A DNA stretch of 54,330 bases from an uncultured Paraprevotella sp. (lineage in GTDB: Bacteria > Bacteroidota > Bacteroidia > Bacteroidales > Bacteroidaceae). Below, in pieces: positions 28,026 to 36,604 of the stretch; the stretch's first letter is position 1, and every line of letters begins with the position of its first letter. The stretch lies in NCBI GenBank assembly GCA_944321525.1, contig CALULQ010000027.1, positions 1-54,330 on the forward strand, read 5' to 3'. The translations under genes and the position numbers were made by a program. Under the pieces are notes generated by a model. That model was given only the letters and a program-made list of their open reading frames with translations. It was not told where the DNA came from and did no database searches.

Positions 28026-29603
28026 TCAGCTCTTCCGGCTGACGAATGTCACGAGCGAACGGGCGGGGATGACCGTGGATTTGCCGTTGCGCACTTTCTT
28101 CTGCGGCTTCAGGTCCAGTCCTTCACCCTCGGCCGTCAGGTAGGGATACCAGTCCTTCACCTTGCGGTCGTCCACATGGAACGTGACGGGCTTGTCCTCG
28201 CGCGCATAGTTGATGAAGACCACCGCCCACGAACCGTCCGCGTTGCGGTAGGCCGTGCACATCAGCCCTTGGTTGTCCGTGTCTCCCTCCGGCACCACCT
28301 GTCCGGCCTCGTCCGATGCCGTGATGCCCATGCGCGTGGCGCCCGGGCGGACAAAGCGGCTGTAGTTGCCCAGTGCCCACAAGAGTTTCGAGTCGACCAC
28401 CCGGCCGTCCGTGCCTCCGCGGTTGCTGAATTCGCGCAGCAACCCGTCCTTGTAGTCGCCGCCCACGGCACGCCACCATTGCCAGCTCCGCGCACCGGCA
28501 TACACCAGGTCGTGGTGGATGATGCGGGCCACGTAGAGCGCCGTCTTCATGGTGCGGTCGAATCCGCCTCCGCCGCCGATTTCCTCGTCGTTGCCCATGA
28601 TGCAGGTTTCCGTCTGCCAGAACTGCACGCCGTATTTGTCCAGCGTGTCCTTCAGCTGCACGCGGATGTCGCGCAGCGATTTCAGCGGCGTGTTGGTCCA
28701 GTAGCTATGTCCGGCCATGAGTCGCGGCACGCCCGGGGTGTCGCCCAGGTAAGTGTCCGTGCTGTCGGGGCAGAAGAACGACTGGATGGCATATCCGCGT
28801 TGCCAGTCGGTCATGTGCGTGGCAAACATGCAGCGGTAGTCCGACGATTCGTTGACAAGGATCTTCGTGTCCAGCCCCTTTTGCGCGAAAGCCTTGCTGA
28901 AGTCGCGGGCCAGGCGCGCTATTTCGCGGTTGGTGGCCGGCGAGCCTTCCTGCTTCGGCCCCTGCCAGTTCCAGTGGCCGTCCGGTTCGTTCACGGGACA
29001 GACGTAGGCCAGCTTGATGCCGTCGTGCCGCTCCAGTCCCTCCACCACGTTGGCGGCAAAGCGGGCGAAATCCTCGTAATGTTCCGGCTTCAGGTTGAGC
29101 GTCCCGCCGCGCCCCGTGTTGGTGGCCATCCCGTTCTGCGTGTAGTAAACGGGCGGCGAGTTGAAGAAGCCGATGAACGTCTCCACGCCGCGCTCGCGGG
29201 CCATGCGCATGAAGTTGCGCTGCCCCGCCTGCTGGTCCCAGTCGTACGACCCGTCGGGACGAAGGAAACATTCCGTGCGGGTGGAACGCGACCCGATGCC
29301 GCTCTCCCGCCCTTGGTCGTGGCTGCCAGCGCCGATGTTGAACCGCCAGATGGAAAGCCCGATGCCGAGCGGTTGGCCCTTGCTGTCGCACTCCCGGCTG
29401 AAGAGCCAGTCGGCCGCCTGGCGGCGCACGCTGTCGGGCCACAAGCCCAGGAACTGTATGCTCCAGGCGTCGGAGGCACCGAAACCGTCGATGGCCTGCA
29501 GGGGAGCGGAAGGGTCGATCTCAAAATGCGAAGCGCTGTGCTGCGCCGGTGCCGGCATGGCGGCCAGAAGCGCGCAGCAGCAGATGCAAAGAGTGTGTTT
29601 CAT
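28026..29603 (-). CDS. Secreted GH30-family glycoside hydrolase
   Basis: A 525-residue exported enzyme (signal peptide MKHTLCICCCALLAAMPAPA). The catalytic (beta/alpha)8 barrel shows IDGFGASDAWSIQFLGLW, GLSIWRFNIGAGSHDQG, FFNSPPVYYTQNG, the acid/base Glu206 in VCPVNEPDGHWNW and the nucleophile Glu332 in WQTETCIMG, followed by a beta-sandwich C-terminal domain ending in PARSLVTFVS. This resembles the endo-beta-1,6-galactanase branch of GH30 more than glucocerebrosidases, so galactan side chains of arabinogalactan are a possible substrate (inference). No SusC/SusD pair is nearby. Single gene, divergent from the aldo/keto reductase; minus-strand -7 box TATATTTG at 29644-29637. Confidence 0.85.
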   Translation of the reverse strand: MKHTLCICCCALLAAMPAPAQHSASHFEIDPSAPLQAIDGFGASDAWSIQFLGLWPDSVRRQAADWLFSRECDSKGQPLGIGLSIWRFNIGAGSHDQGRESGIGSRSTRTECFLRPDGSYDWDQQAGQRNFMRMARERGVETFIGFFNSPPVYYTQNGMATNTGRGGTLNLKPEHYEDFARFAANVVEGLERHDGIKLAYVCPVNEPDGHWNWQGPKQEGSPATNREIARLARDFSKAFAQKGLDTKILVNESSDYRCMFATHMTDWQRGYAIQSFFCPDSTDTYLGDTPGVPRLMAGHSYWTNTPLKSLRDIRVQLKDTLDKYGVQFWQTETCIMGNDEEIGGGGGFDRTMKTALYVARIIHHDLVYAGARSWQWWRAVGGDYKDGLLREFSNRGGTDGRVVDSKLLWALGNYSRFVRPGATRMGITASDEAGQVVPEGDTDNQGLMCTAYRNADGSWAVVFINYAREDKPVTFHVDDRKVKDWYPYLTAEGEGLDLKPQKKVRNGKSTVIPARSLVTFVSRKS

Positions 29604-29636
29604 GTTGCTTTTCCATTAAATATGATAATAATTGTT

Positions 29637-29644
29637 CAAATATA
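29637..29644 (-). promoter_or_regulatory. -7 box for the GH30 gene
   Basis: TATATTTG on the minus strand, 34 nt before the start codon at 29603; no clear -33 box. Confidence 0.5.
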
Positions 29645-29689
29645 GCCCGTTTTTCCGGAACGGGCAGGACGGATTCACTTTTTTTTGAT

Positions 29690-29697
29690 TATTTTTG
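29690..29697 (+). promoter_or_regulatory. -7 box for the aldo/keto reductase gene
   Basis: TATTTTTG, 38 nt before the ATG at 29736, in A/T-rich DNA between divergent genes. Confidence 0.5.
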
Positions 29698-29735
29698 TTT
29701 CTCGCATACCTATAATTATAATATAATTGGAAACT

Positions 29736-30755
29736 ATGGTGAATCCTGTTTATGCACCGGCTGCCGACCGATATGAAAACGGCATGGCCTATCGCCGCTG
29801 CGGGCGGAGCGGCGTGTTGCTGCCCGAAGTGTCGTTGGGATTGTGGCACAATTTCGGCGATGTCAATCCCCTGTCCAACTCATTGGCGATGGCGCATTAC
29901 GCCTTCGACCACGGCATCACCCACTTCGACCTGGCCAACAACTACGGTCCGTCGTACGGGAGCGCCGAGGAGACCTTCGGGCAAATCATGAAAAAGTCGT
30001 TCCGTCCCTACCGCGACGAACTCTTCGTCGCCACGAAAGCCGGATACGACATGTGGCCCGGCCCCTACGGCAACTGGGGAAGCCGCAAGTATCTCATGGC
30101 CAGCCTCGACCAAAGCCTGAAGCGCATGGGGCTGGACTACGTGGACCTCTTCTACACCCACCGTTACGACCCCGACACCCCGCTGGAAGAAACCTTGCAG
30201 GCGCTGGTGGACATCGTGCGGCAAGGCAAGGCCCTCTATGTGGGCATCTCGCGCTATCCGGCCAGCGCGGCCGAGAAGGCCTACCGCTACCTGGCGGAGC
30301 GCGACGTGCACTGCCTCATCTACCAAGGCCGCTACAACTTGTTCGACCGCGCTCCCGAGGAGCAGGGCATCCTGGACCAGGCCCACCACCACGGGGTGGG
30401 ATTCATCGGTTTCTCGCCCCTGGCGCAGGGGCTGCTCACTTCGCGCTACCTGCAGGGCGTGCCCGAAGACTCGCGCATGGCCCAAGGGCGCTTCCTGAAA
30501 CGGGAAACGCTGACGGAAGCCGTGGCGGCAAAAATCAAGGCGCTGAACGAGGTGGCCACGGAACGCGGACAGACATTGGCCGAAATGGCGCTGGCATGGG
30601 TGCTGGCGAACGAAAAGGTGACGTCCGTCATCGTCGGGGCCAGCTCGGTGGCACAGTTGGAAGACAACCTGAAGGCACTGCGCAAGCCCGGCTTCACCCG
30701 GCAGGAACTGGAGCGCATAGAAACGATATGCCGCTTGCCGGACGGCGGAAAATAG
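29736..30755 (+). CDS. Aldo/keto reductase, YghZ-like
   Basis: A 339-residue NADPH-dependent TIM-barrel reductase. Catalytic tetrad residues are visible: Asp in GITHFDLANNYGP with Tyr four to five residues on, Lys in LFVATKAGYDMWPGPYG, and His in LFYTHRYDPDTP. The motif YGPSYGSAEETFG and long insert GYDMWPGPYGNWGSRKYL are typical of the YghZ/Kvbeta-like branch, which reduces L-glyceraldehyde 3-phosphate and methylglyoxal in E. coli; that exact substrate is an inference. The ATG at 29736 is preferred over a TTG nine bases earlier. Transcribed alone, convergent with the pseudouridine synthase gene. Confidence 0.92.
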   Translation: MVNPVYAPAADRYENGMAYRRCGRSGVLLPEVSLGLWHNFGDVNPLSNSLAMAHYAFDHGITHFDLANNYGPSYGSAEETFGQIMKKSFRPYRDELFVATKAGYDMWPGPYGNWGSRKYLMASLDQSLKRMGLDYVDLFYTHRYDPDTPLEETLQALVDIVRQGKALYVGISRYPASAAEKAYRYLAERDVHCLIYQGRYNLFDRAPEEQGILDQAHHHGVGFIGFSPLAQGLLTSRYLQGVPEDSRMAQGRFLKRETLTEAVAAKIKALNEVATERGQTLAEMALAWVLANEKVTSVIVGASSVAQLEDNLKALRKPGFTRQELERIETICRLPDGGK

Positions 30756-30779
30756 AAGGCAAGGAGGCGGGACGCGCAA

Positions 30780-32411
30780 TCAGAAGGGCGGGGGAACGGT
30801 GATGTGCACCGGTTTCCCCGTCTTGAAATGACGGAAACTGAGCGACTCGGCATGCAGCAGCAGGCGCTGCGCGGGACGGCCGTAAAGATTGTCGCCCACG
30901 ATGGGGGCGTCCAGCCCTTCGGCATGGGCGGCATGCACACGGAGCTGGTGCGTGCGTCCGGTGAGCGGATAGAGGGCCACGCGCGTCTGTCCGTCTTGCC
31001 GCGCGAGGACTTCAAACCGCGTGACGGCAGGCTTGCCATATTCGCGGCTCACCATCTGGCGCGGCCGGTCGTCGGGGTTGGGACAGAGAGGCAACCGGAC
31101 GAACCCCTTGTCGGCCTGCACGGTGCCGTCGAGCACCGCCACGTAGCGTTTCCTGATTTCGCGCGCTTCGAACATCCGTTGCAGCGCGCGGTAGGCTTCG
31201 CCCGTCTTGGCAATGAGCAGCAGGCCGGAGGTGTCCATGTCCAGGCGGTGGACCAGGAGCGGCCCTTGGGCGTCCGGGTAACGCTCCCGTGCCCAGCCGG
31301 CCACAGAGGGCGCGTCGGACTTTCCCGGCACGGACAGCATGCCTGCCGGCTTGTTGACGACGGCCATCCACTCGTCCTCGTATACGATTTCGGGCTCCTG
31401 CGGGCTGTGCCGCCTGTCTTCCTGCGGGTTGGGAGCCACGTCCAGCCCCCGCAGCATGTGGTGCAGGATGGGTTCGCACTTGGTCTTGCAGGCCGGATAG
31501 AAATGGCCGTGCCGGCGCACATCATGCTCCGGCGACGCGCCCCACCAGAATTCGGCCACAGCCAACGGGCGATAGCCCTGCCGGTAGGCATGTTGCAACA
31601 ACTTCGGGGCGGCGCATTCGCCCGCTCCGGAAGGCGGTGCCGACCGTCCGGCCTCGCGGAAGATTTGCCACAAGTCTTTTTCCTCGCCATGGGCGTCCAG
31701 CATGCGGAACTGCGCGAAGAGCCATTCCTGCAAGGCTTCCGAACGCTGCCTGCGTTCGGCCTTGAGGGCCTTCACCCGCTCGTCCAGCAGGCGTTGGCGG
31801 CGCAACAGGTCTTCTTCGTCCGCCTGCCATTTTCTCTCCATCCGCTTGTATTCCGCTTTCAGGAATTGGCTTTCGCGCGTCAGCTGCGCTTCTATCCCGG
31901 GAATGGCGGCGGCACGCAGTTCGTCCCTCACGGCCTTGGCGGCCTTCAGCGCTTGCCGGGCCGCCGAGAGTTCCTCGTCGCGCGCCTGGCGCAGTGCGGC
32001 AAGCCGTGCGTCCAAGGCATGGGCCAGGTTGCCGTGTTCCAAGGCCTCCACGTGACGGTTGATGCCCGAAATCTTCCGCTCTTCCTGCTTGAACCGCCCG
32101 TCTGGACGCAAAAGGTCGAACACGGGAGGGACGAAATACGGATGGTCGTTGCGCCCGGCCAGCAAACCGGAATAGGCCGCAAGGAATCCCGTGTGCCCGT
32201 CCTTCTCCACGACGAGCACGCCGAACATTTTTCCTCTTCCGAGTTCCTCCTGCCAGGCGGTTTGCCCGGCAAGATAGGCCTGCACCGCTGCTGCAGCCCG
32301 CACGGCCAGAGGGTGGGGACGGTAGCAGAACGGGCAATTGAGGCGCACGGGCAATTTCTGCGGGGCGGGGGCGGGAGTGAAGGGGTGAAAAGCGATGTCC
32401 ATGATTTCCAT
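30780..32411 (-). CDS. RluA-family pseudouridine synthase with long N-terminal extension
   Basis: RluA enzymes isomerise uridine to pseudouridine in rRNA or tRNA. The catalytic domain occupies the last 200 residues: VYEDEWMAVVNKPAGMLSVPGK, the catalytic Asp in LLVHRLDMDTSGLLLIAKT, RKRYVAVLDG and LTGRTHQLRVHAAH. The first 340 residues are unusual: a C-P-F-C motif near residue 25, a region LVVEKDGHTGFLAAYSGLLAGRN, and a long charged helix rich in E, R, K and A (about 105-250) likely to be a coiled coil. This extended form exists in other Bacteroidota and some gammaproteobacteria. The ATG at 32411 lies about 70 nt after a minus-strand -7 box; Met4 is an alternative. Confidence 0.88.
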   Translation of the reverse strand: MEIMDIAFHPFTPAPAPQKLPVRLNCPFCYRPHPLAVRAAAAVQAYLAGQTAWQEELGRGKMFGVLVVEKDGHTGFLAAYSGLLAGRNDHPYFVPPVFDLLRPDGRFKQEERKISGINRHVEALEHGNLAHALDARLAALRQARDEELSAARQALKAAKAVRDELRAAAIPGIEAQLTRESQFLKAEYKRMERKWQADEEDLLRRQRLLDERVKALKAERRQRSEALQEWLFAQFRMLDAHGEEKDLWQIFREAGRSAPPSGAGECAAPKLLQHAYRQGYRPLAVAEFWWGASPEHDVRRHGHFYPACKTKCEPILHHMLRGLDVAPNPQEDRRHSPQEPEIVYEDEWMAVVNKPAGMLSVPGKSDAPSVAGWARERYPDAQGPLLVHRLDMDTSGLLLIAKTGEAYRALQRMFEAREIRKRYVAVLDGTVQADKGFVRLPLCPNPDDRPRQMVSREYGKPAVTRFEVLARQDGQTRVALYPLTGRTHQLRVHAAHAEGLDAPIVGDNLYGRPAQRLLLHAESLSFRHFKTGKPVHITVPPPF

Positions 32412-32479
32412 TTTCGTAAGTTTTGAAGTCCGACGGCGCCTGCCACTCCTCCGGACAGCGGCAGGCGGCAATCGCAATA

Positions 32480-32487
32480 CAAAGTTA
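32480..32487 (-). promoter_or_regulatory. -7 box for the pseudouridine synthase gene
   Basis: TAACTTTG on the minus strand, 68 nt before the start codon at 32411; rules out longer starts in the same frame. Confidence 0.55.
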
Positions 32488-32571
32488 ATGCAAAAAAGGA
32501 ACAAGAATGTTTTTTTTGCAAAAGAAAGAAATAAAGAACAATATTTCGTATAGTTTAACAAGAAAAACCGT

Positions 32572-32579
32572 ATCTTTGC
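32572..32579 (+). promoter_or_regulatory. -7 box for the outer-membrane-like protein gene
   Basis: TATCTTTG, 36 nt before the ATG at 32616. A consensus -33 TTTG is not evident. Confidence 0.55.
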
Positions 32580-32615
32580 ACTCGATTTAACCAACAAAAA
32601 TAATTTTTTGAGAAA

Positions 32616-33452
32616 ATGAAACGGATTTTAAGCGCGTTTGCCCTCTCGTTTTCGATAGCTTGTGGGGTTGCAAACGCACAAGTTGCGGATTCCACGGACG
32701 TGAACTCCAGCAAAGTGGATTCCTTGACACAGGTGGTGGAGTCGCTTTCGTCACAAATTTCAGATGCCGAGAACGAAGACTTGCAAAAGGCGATATGGAA
32801 AGACCGCGCCAAGTATATGAACGTCGGCTTCGTGAAGCAGACTCTCACTTCGAAGGACAACGACGTGAAGTACAAAAGCAGCGCGGGCATGAACCTCACG
32901 TGGGGTAAGACGTATTACCTGCACAAGAAGCCCATCCTGAACATGATCAAAATCGGGTTGGACTGGAGCTGGATGGACTTCACCTACGTGAAATATTCGG
33001 AAGTGGAGGAAACCTATGAAGGGGAATACGCAAATCCGGATGATTATTGGGACGTGGACTTCTCCGGCGAGGAGGAACTGGACCTGGGCTGCCACCAACT
33101 GGAATACGGCATGCAGCTGGGCCCGTCCATCACGGTGAACCCCATCCATCATCTGAAAGTCAGCACCTACTTCCACTTCCAGCCTTCGGGGTCCGTCATT
33201 TTGCTGGACGATGAGGTGTACTACGGCTTCGTGCCTTTCTTCAACTTTGGCGCGGCTGTGGCATGGAAGGCCATCTCCATCGGTGTGGAAGGACGCTGGG
33301 GCGCCACGAAATACAGCGGCGCTTCGGTGGACGACGAAGAAGACAGTTCTTATTGGGAAGAAGGCGACGCCGATTTTTCCGACTTGGTGGACACCTTCAG
33401 CCAGCGGATGCGCACCAAGTCGTTCCGGGCATACATCAGCCTGAGGTTCTAA
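32616..33452 (+). CDS. Putative outer-membrane beta-barrel protein
   Basis: A 278-residue exported protein with signal peptide MKRILSAFALSFSIACGVANA. After a short coiled segment (SKVDSLTQVVESLSSQISDA) the sequence alternates hydrophobic and polar residues in strand-like blocks with many aromatics and acidic loops (MIKIGLDWSWMDFTYV, LEYGMQLGPSITV, LKVSTYFHFQPSGSVILLDD, FFNFGAAVAWKAISIGVEGRWG). It ends in SFRAYISLRF, with the terminal Phe typical of outer-membrane barrels recognised by BamA. No family name can be given. Followed by a terminator-like hairpin, so probably monocistronic. Confidence 0.7.
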   Translation: MKRILSAFALSFSIACGVANAQVADSTDVNSSKVDSLTQVVESLSSQISDAENEDLQKAIWKDRAKYMNVGFVKQTLTSKDNDVKYKSSAGMNLTWGKTYYLHKKPILNMIKIGLDWSWMDFTYVKYSEVEETYEGEYANPDDYWDVDFSGEEELDLGCHQLEYGMQLGPSITVNPIHHLKVSTYFHFQPSGSVILLDDEVYYGFVPFFNFGAAVAWKAISIGVEGRWGATKYSGASVDDEEDSSYWEEGDADFSDLVDTFSQRMRTKSFRAYISLRF

Positions 33453-33474
33453 GTCTGTTTTCAAGAACATAAAG

Positions 33475-33523
33475 GAAGGCGGCCGGGCATGTGAAAGCAT
33501 GCCGCGGGCCGCCTTCCTGCGTT
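33475..33523 (+). terminator. Terminator hairpin
   Basis: GGAAGGCGGCC (33475-33485) / GGCCGCCTTCC (33508-33518), with an inner GGCATG/CATGCC extension, followed by TGCGTTT. A strong stem with a weak T-run. Confidence 0.7.
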
Positions 33524-33566
33524 TCCCGCGACATCGACGGAAAGGGAAACGAAATTCGCCGGAATG

Positions 33567-33598
33567 TTTCCGGGTTCGTGCTTTTTTCCTTATTTTTG
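33567..33598 (+). promoter_or_regulatory. Promoter of serB
   Basis: Near-consensus -33 TTTC (33567-33570) and -7 TATTTTTG (33591-33598) separated by 20 nt, 25 nt before the serB start. Confidence 0.65.
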
Positions 33599-33623
33599 TG
33601 AGGAATAACCAATAAAACATGAT

Positions 33624-34856
33624 ATGGAAGCCAACGCAGAATTAATCATGGTGAGAATCACCGGGGAAGACCGCCCCGGACTGACCGCCTCCGTCATGGA
33701 GGTGCTGGCGCGCTACGACGTGACCATCCTGGACATCGGACAGGCCGACATCCACAACACGCTCACCCTCGGATTGCTCATCCGGGTGGTGGAGGAGTAT
33801 GCCGGATACGTGATGAAAGACCTTTTGTTCAAAGCCACCGAACTCGGAGTGAATATCCGCTTCTATCCCGTGAAAAGGGAGGAATATGGGGAGTGGGTGA
33901 ACATGCAGGGCAAGAACCGCTACATCCTGACCCTGCTGGGCCGGAAACTCTCCGCACGGCAAATCGCAGCCGTGGCTTCCGTGCTGGCAGAACAGGGCCT
34001 GAACATCGACGCCATCAAGCGACTCACGGGGCGCATTCCACTCGACGAACAGCGGGAAAGCATCAGGGCGTGCATCGAGTTCTCCGTGCGCGGGACACCC
34101 AAAGACCGCGAGGCCATGCAGTCGGAATTGCTGAAGCTTTCCAGCGAGCTGGGCATGGACTTCTCTTTCCAGCTGGACAACATGTACCGCCGCATGCGCC
34201 GGCTCATCTGCTTCGACATGGACTCCACGTTGATTGAGACCGAAGTCATCGACGAACTGGCACAACGGGCCGGAGTGGGCGAGAAGGTGAAAGCCATCAC
34301 CGAGCGGGCCATGCGAGGCGAGATTGACTTCAAGGAGAGCTTCACCGAACGGGTGGCGCTGCTCAAGGGGCTGGACGCCTCCGTCATGGAGGACATCGCC
34401 CGCAACCTGCCCATCACCGAAGGCGTGGACCGGCTGATGTTCGTGCTGAAACAATATGGCTACAAAATCGCCATCCTTTCGGGTGGATTCACTTATTTCG
34501 GCAACTACCTGAAACGCAAATATGACATTGATTACGTCTACGCCAACGAACTCGAGATTGAAGACGGCAAACTGACGGGACGCTACGTGGGCGAAATCGT
34601 GGACGGACGCCGCAAAGCCGAACTGCTGAAGCTCATCGCCCAAGTGGAGCACGTGAACCTGGCGCAGACGATTGCCGTGGGCGACGGGGCCAATGACCTG
34701 CCCATGCTGTCGGAAGCCGGACTGGGCATCGCCTTCCATGCCAAACCGCGCGTGGTGGCCAACGCCAAGCAATCCATCAACACAATAGGTCTCGACGGCG
34801 TGCTTTATTTCTTGGGATTCAAGGACTCCTACCTGGAGGAAAGAGGAAAGCTGTAA
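33624..34856 (+). CDS. serB: Phosphoserine phosphatase SerB with N-terminal ACT domains
   Basis: SerB dephosphorylates phosphoserine in the last step of serine biosynthesis. The 410-residue protein has two tandem ACT-like regulatory domains (MVRITGEDRPGLTASVMEVL, about 8-90; ILTLLGRKLSARQIAAVASVL, about 100-180). The HAD-type phosphatase domain follows: nucleophile and acid Asp198/Asp200 in ICFDMDSTLIE, the Ser in AILSGGFTYFG, and the Mg-binding AVGDGANDLPML. ACT domains often bind serine for feedback inhibition, likely here too. The AlaX-like gene follows after 17 bases, so the two may form an operon. Confidence 0.96.
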   Translation: MEANAELIMVRITGEDRPGLTASVMEVLARYDVTILDIGQADIHNTLTLGLLIRVVEEYAGYVMKDLLFKATELGVNIRFYPVKREEYGEWVNMQGKNRYILTLLGRKLSARQIAAVASVLAEQGLNIDAIKRLTGRIPLDEQRESIRACIEFSVRGTPKDREAMQSELLKLSSELGMDFSFQLDNMYRRMRRLICFDMDSTLIETEVIDELAQRAGVGEKVKAITERAMRGEIDFKESFTERVALLKGLDASVMEDIARNLPITEGVDRLMFVLKQYGYKIAILSGGFTYFGNYLKRKYDIDYVYANELEIEDGKLTGRYVGEIVDGRRKAELLKLIAQVEHVNLAQTIAVGDGANDLPMLSEAGLGIAFHAKPRVVANAKQSINTIGLDGVLYFLGFKDSYLEERGKL

Positions 34857-34873
34857 GCCAAATATAATAAGTA

Positions 34874-35350
34874 ATGGAAGAAAACATCATCCTGAACGCA
34901 CATAACAAGGCGGAATACCCGCCCATGCACACTTGTGAGCACATCCTGAACCAGACCATGGTGCGGATGTTCGGTTGCGAACGCTCGAAGAACGCACACA
35001 TAGAGCGGAAGAAAAGCAAAATCAACTATGACTTGCCCGAGAAACCGACCGATGAGCAAATAGGGGAAATAGCCAAAAAGGTGAACGAAGTCATCGCGGC
35101 CGATGTGCCCGTGACTTATGAATATGTGAAGCGGGAAGACGTTCCGGCCAATGTGCCGCTGGACAAACTGCCCGATGCCGCGGAAGACACCTTGCGCCTG
35201 GTCCGGGTGGGAAAGTATGACGTATGCGCCTGCATCGGCGCCCATGTGGACCACACGGCGCAAATCGGGACTTTCCACATCAACAGCACCAGTTACAAGG
35301 ACGGACAGTTCCGGATTGTCTTCAAGTTGCTGGATACCCAATGGGAATAG
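34874..35350 (+). CDS. AlaX-like alanyl-tRNA editing domain protein
   Basis: A 158-residue stand-alone protein of the threonyl/alanyl-tRNA second additional domain (SAD) family. It has the zinc-binding HxxxH near the N-terminus (MHTCEHILNQ, His19 and His23) and the paired C-x3-H site (VCACIGAHVDHT, about residues 117-121), plus FHINSTSYKDGQFRIVFKL. AlaX proteins remove serine or glycine mistakenly attached to tRNA-Ala. Coupling with serB (serine synthesis) 17 bases upstream would make sense, since serine is the amino acid mischarged, but this is inference. Confidence 0.8.
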   Translation: MEENIILNAHNKAEYPPMHTCEHILNQTMVRMFGCERSKNAHIERKKSKINYDLPEKPTDEQIGEIAKKVNEVIAADVPVTYEYVKREDVPANVPLDKLPDAAEDTLRLVRVGKYDVCACIGAHVDHTAQIGTFHINSTSYKDGQFRIVFKLLDTQWE

Positions 35351-35363
35351 GTCGTGCCGAAAA

Positions 35364-35390
35364 AGGAAAAAGGCTCTCTCACGAGAGCCA
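35364..35390 (-). terminator. Terminator of the DUF2023 gene
   Basis: GGCTCTC (35372-35378) / GAGAGCC (35383-35389) with a 4-nt loop; on the minus strand it is followed by a T-run (TTTTTCCTTTTT). It may also weakly end the plus-strand serB transcript. Confidence 0.7.
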
Positions 35391-35443
35391 AATCCCCAAT
35401 TTAAATCCAAAACGATATAAAGAAATTGTATGAAAAGTGGTTA

Positions 35444-35821
35444 TTATGATACGTTTTGCAGGCATGCGGTGCGCTTGCAGAAGCGTTCGCACTGCATGCA
35501 GATGTCATAACCCAGCAGCGCGCCGAGGATGAAGTCTTCTTCCGGACTGAGTTGCTGCAGGGGACGGGTAATCATCCGCTTCACGACTTCGATACATTCA
35601 CTCCGGCCGAAAAAGATGTTCGTGCGCCCGTTGCCGACTTCCTGCAACTCGAAAGCGATGCTCTCGCTCCTCAAGCGCCTGACGGCCTCTGGCACGTAGC
35701 GGTTGTTGACCGTGAAGAGCACCATTCTGCGCACACCTTTCTTATATTCGTAGATGTGATTGGCAAAGACCCGCAAGGCGGAACTTTCGGTGGGACGGCT
35801 TCTGCCGGATAATGTCTCCAT
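35444..35821 (-). CDS. DUF2023 family protein
   Basis: A 125-residue protein that I place in DUF2023 (PF09633), a small family found in Bacteroidota and some Epsilonproteobacteria, usually near a flavodoxin gene, as here. Family-typical segment: RVFANHIYEYKKGVRRMVLFTV, then ESIAFELQEVGNGRTNIFFGRSECIEVVKRM and SPEEDFILGALLGYDICMQCERFC, with a Cys-rich C-terminus (CMQCERFCKRTAC) that might bind metal. A structure of a family member shows a homodimer; the function is unknown. It has its own -7 box (TAATTTTG, minus 35854-35847). Confidence 0.8.
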   Translation of the reverse strand: METLSGRSRPTESSALRVFANHIYEYKKGVRRMVLFTVNNRYVPEAVRRLRSESIAFELQEVGNGRTNIFFGRSECIEVVKRMITRPLQQLSPEEDFILGALLGYDICMQCERFCKRTACLQNVS

Positions 35822-35846
35822 GTGTGAATGTCTTTTTTTCTTATTG

Positions 35847-35900
35847 CAAAATTAAAGGATGGCACAGGATTGTGCAATAGCTAAATTCCATGATTGTGCA
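35847..35900 (-). promoter_or_regulatory. Promoter with direct repeats upstream of the DUF2023 gene
   Basis: Minus-strand -7 box TAATTTTG (35854-35847) with a weak -33 ATTG 20 nt upstream. Two copies of GATTGTGCA (plus strand, 35868-35876 and 35892-35900, 24 bp apart) cover and precede the -33 region, a layout typical of an operator. Confidence 0.45.
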
Positions 35901-35943
35901 GGTTCCCGCGCCACCCTTTCTTACTTGATATTGAGTAGGTGGC

Positions 35944-36450
35944 TCAAGCCATTTCCTCTTGGAGCTGTTGTGCCCATGCCGTTATCCTCTCCTCGCTCTT
36001 GTCGCTTTCGTTCACGTCGTCGAGCGCCAGGCCGATGAACTCATCACCGTCTACGGCAGTGGAAGCCGTGAAGGTGTAGCCCGCCGTCGGTACTCTGCCG
36101 ATGAAGGAGCATCCGCTGGCAGACAAAGCCTCCTTTATGTGCGTCATGGCTTCGCAGAAAGTGTCGCCGTAAGATTCACCGTCGCCGCAGGCAAAGAGGG
36201 CAACCTTTTTCCCCTGCAAGTCGGCTTGCTTCAGTATTTCCACTCCATCATACCAATCGTCTTGCAGGTCACCGCACCCCCAAGTGGACGAACCGAGAAT
36301 CAGCACGTCTTGGCTTTCCACAGCTTCCTTTGTCATGTCGGTCACGCTGTGCACGTTTTCATCTTCCACACCCAATGCTTTCGCAATCATCGAAGCCAGG
36401 GCCTCGCAAGTGCCCGTGGTCGATCCGTAATAAATAGCAATTTTTCTCAT
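35944..36450 (-). CDS. fldA: Flavodoxin
   Basis: A 168-residue long-chain flavodoxin, a small FMN protein that carries electrons at low potential in place of ferredoxin. The phosphate-binding loop YYGSTTGTCEALA at the N-terminus, the FMN-contact segments GSSTWGCGDLQDDWYDG and FACGDGESYGDTFC, and the C-terminal DDVNESDKSEERITAWAQQL are all in place. The length (about 168) matches the long-chain type. It is likely iron-responsive in many bacteria; no Fur site was identified here. A minus-strand -7 box TAACTTTG lies at 36509-36502. Confidence 0.95.
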   Translation of the reverse strand: MRKIAIYYGSTTGTCEALASMIAKALGVEDENVHSVTDMTKEAVESQDVLILGSSTWGCGDLQDDWYDGVEILKQADLQGKKVALFACGDGESYGDTFCEAMTHIKEALSASGCSFIGRVPTAGYTFTASTAVDGDEFIGLALDDVNESDKSEERITAWAQQLQEEMA

Positions 36451-36501
36451 CTTGTAGTTTGTTTAATCGTAATGTTATGGCATATATTACTTTCGATGCG
36501 G

Positions 36502-36509
36502 CAAAGTTA
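36502..36509 (-). promoter_or_regulatory. -7 box of the flavodoxin gene
   Basis: TAACTTTG on the minus strand, 52 nt before the start codon and immediately after the terminator of the upstream amylase gene. Confidence 0.6.
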
Positions 36510-36513
36510 AAGC

Positions 36514-36569
36514 GTAAGGCGGGAACCTGCAATCGCCTGTTTCGGTGATTTTGCAGGTTCCCGCCTTAC
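36514..36569 (-). terminator. Terminator hairpin after the alpha-amylase gene
   Basis: A perfect 19-bp inverted repeat (36514-36532 / 36551-36569). The 12-mer GCAGGTTCCCGC of its right arm (36553-36564) recurs at 35898-35909, between the flavodoxin and DUF2023 genes. Confidence 0.75.
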
Positions 36570-36604
36570 CTTATAATAATGAGTGGGGATAACGCCTTCT
36601 GCTG

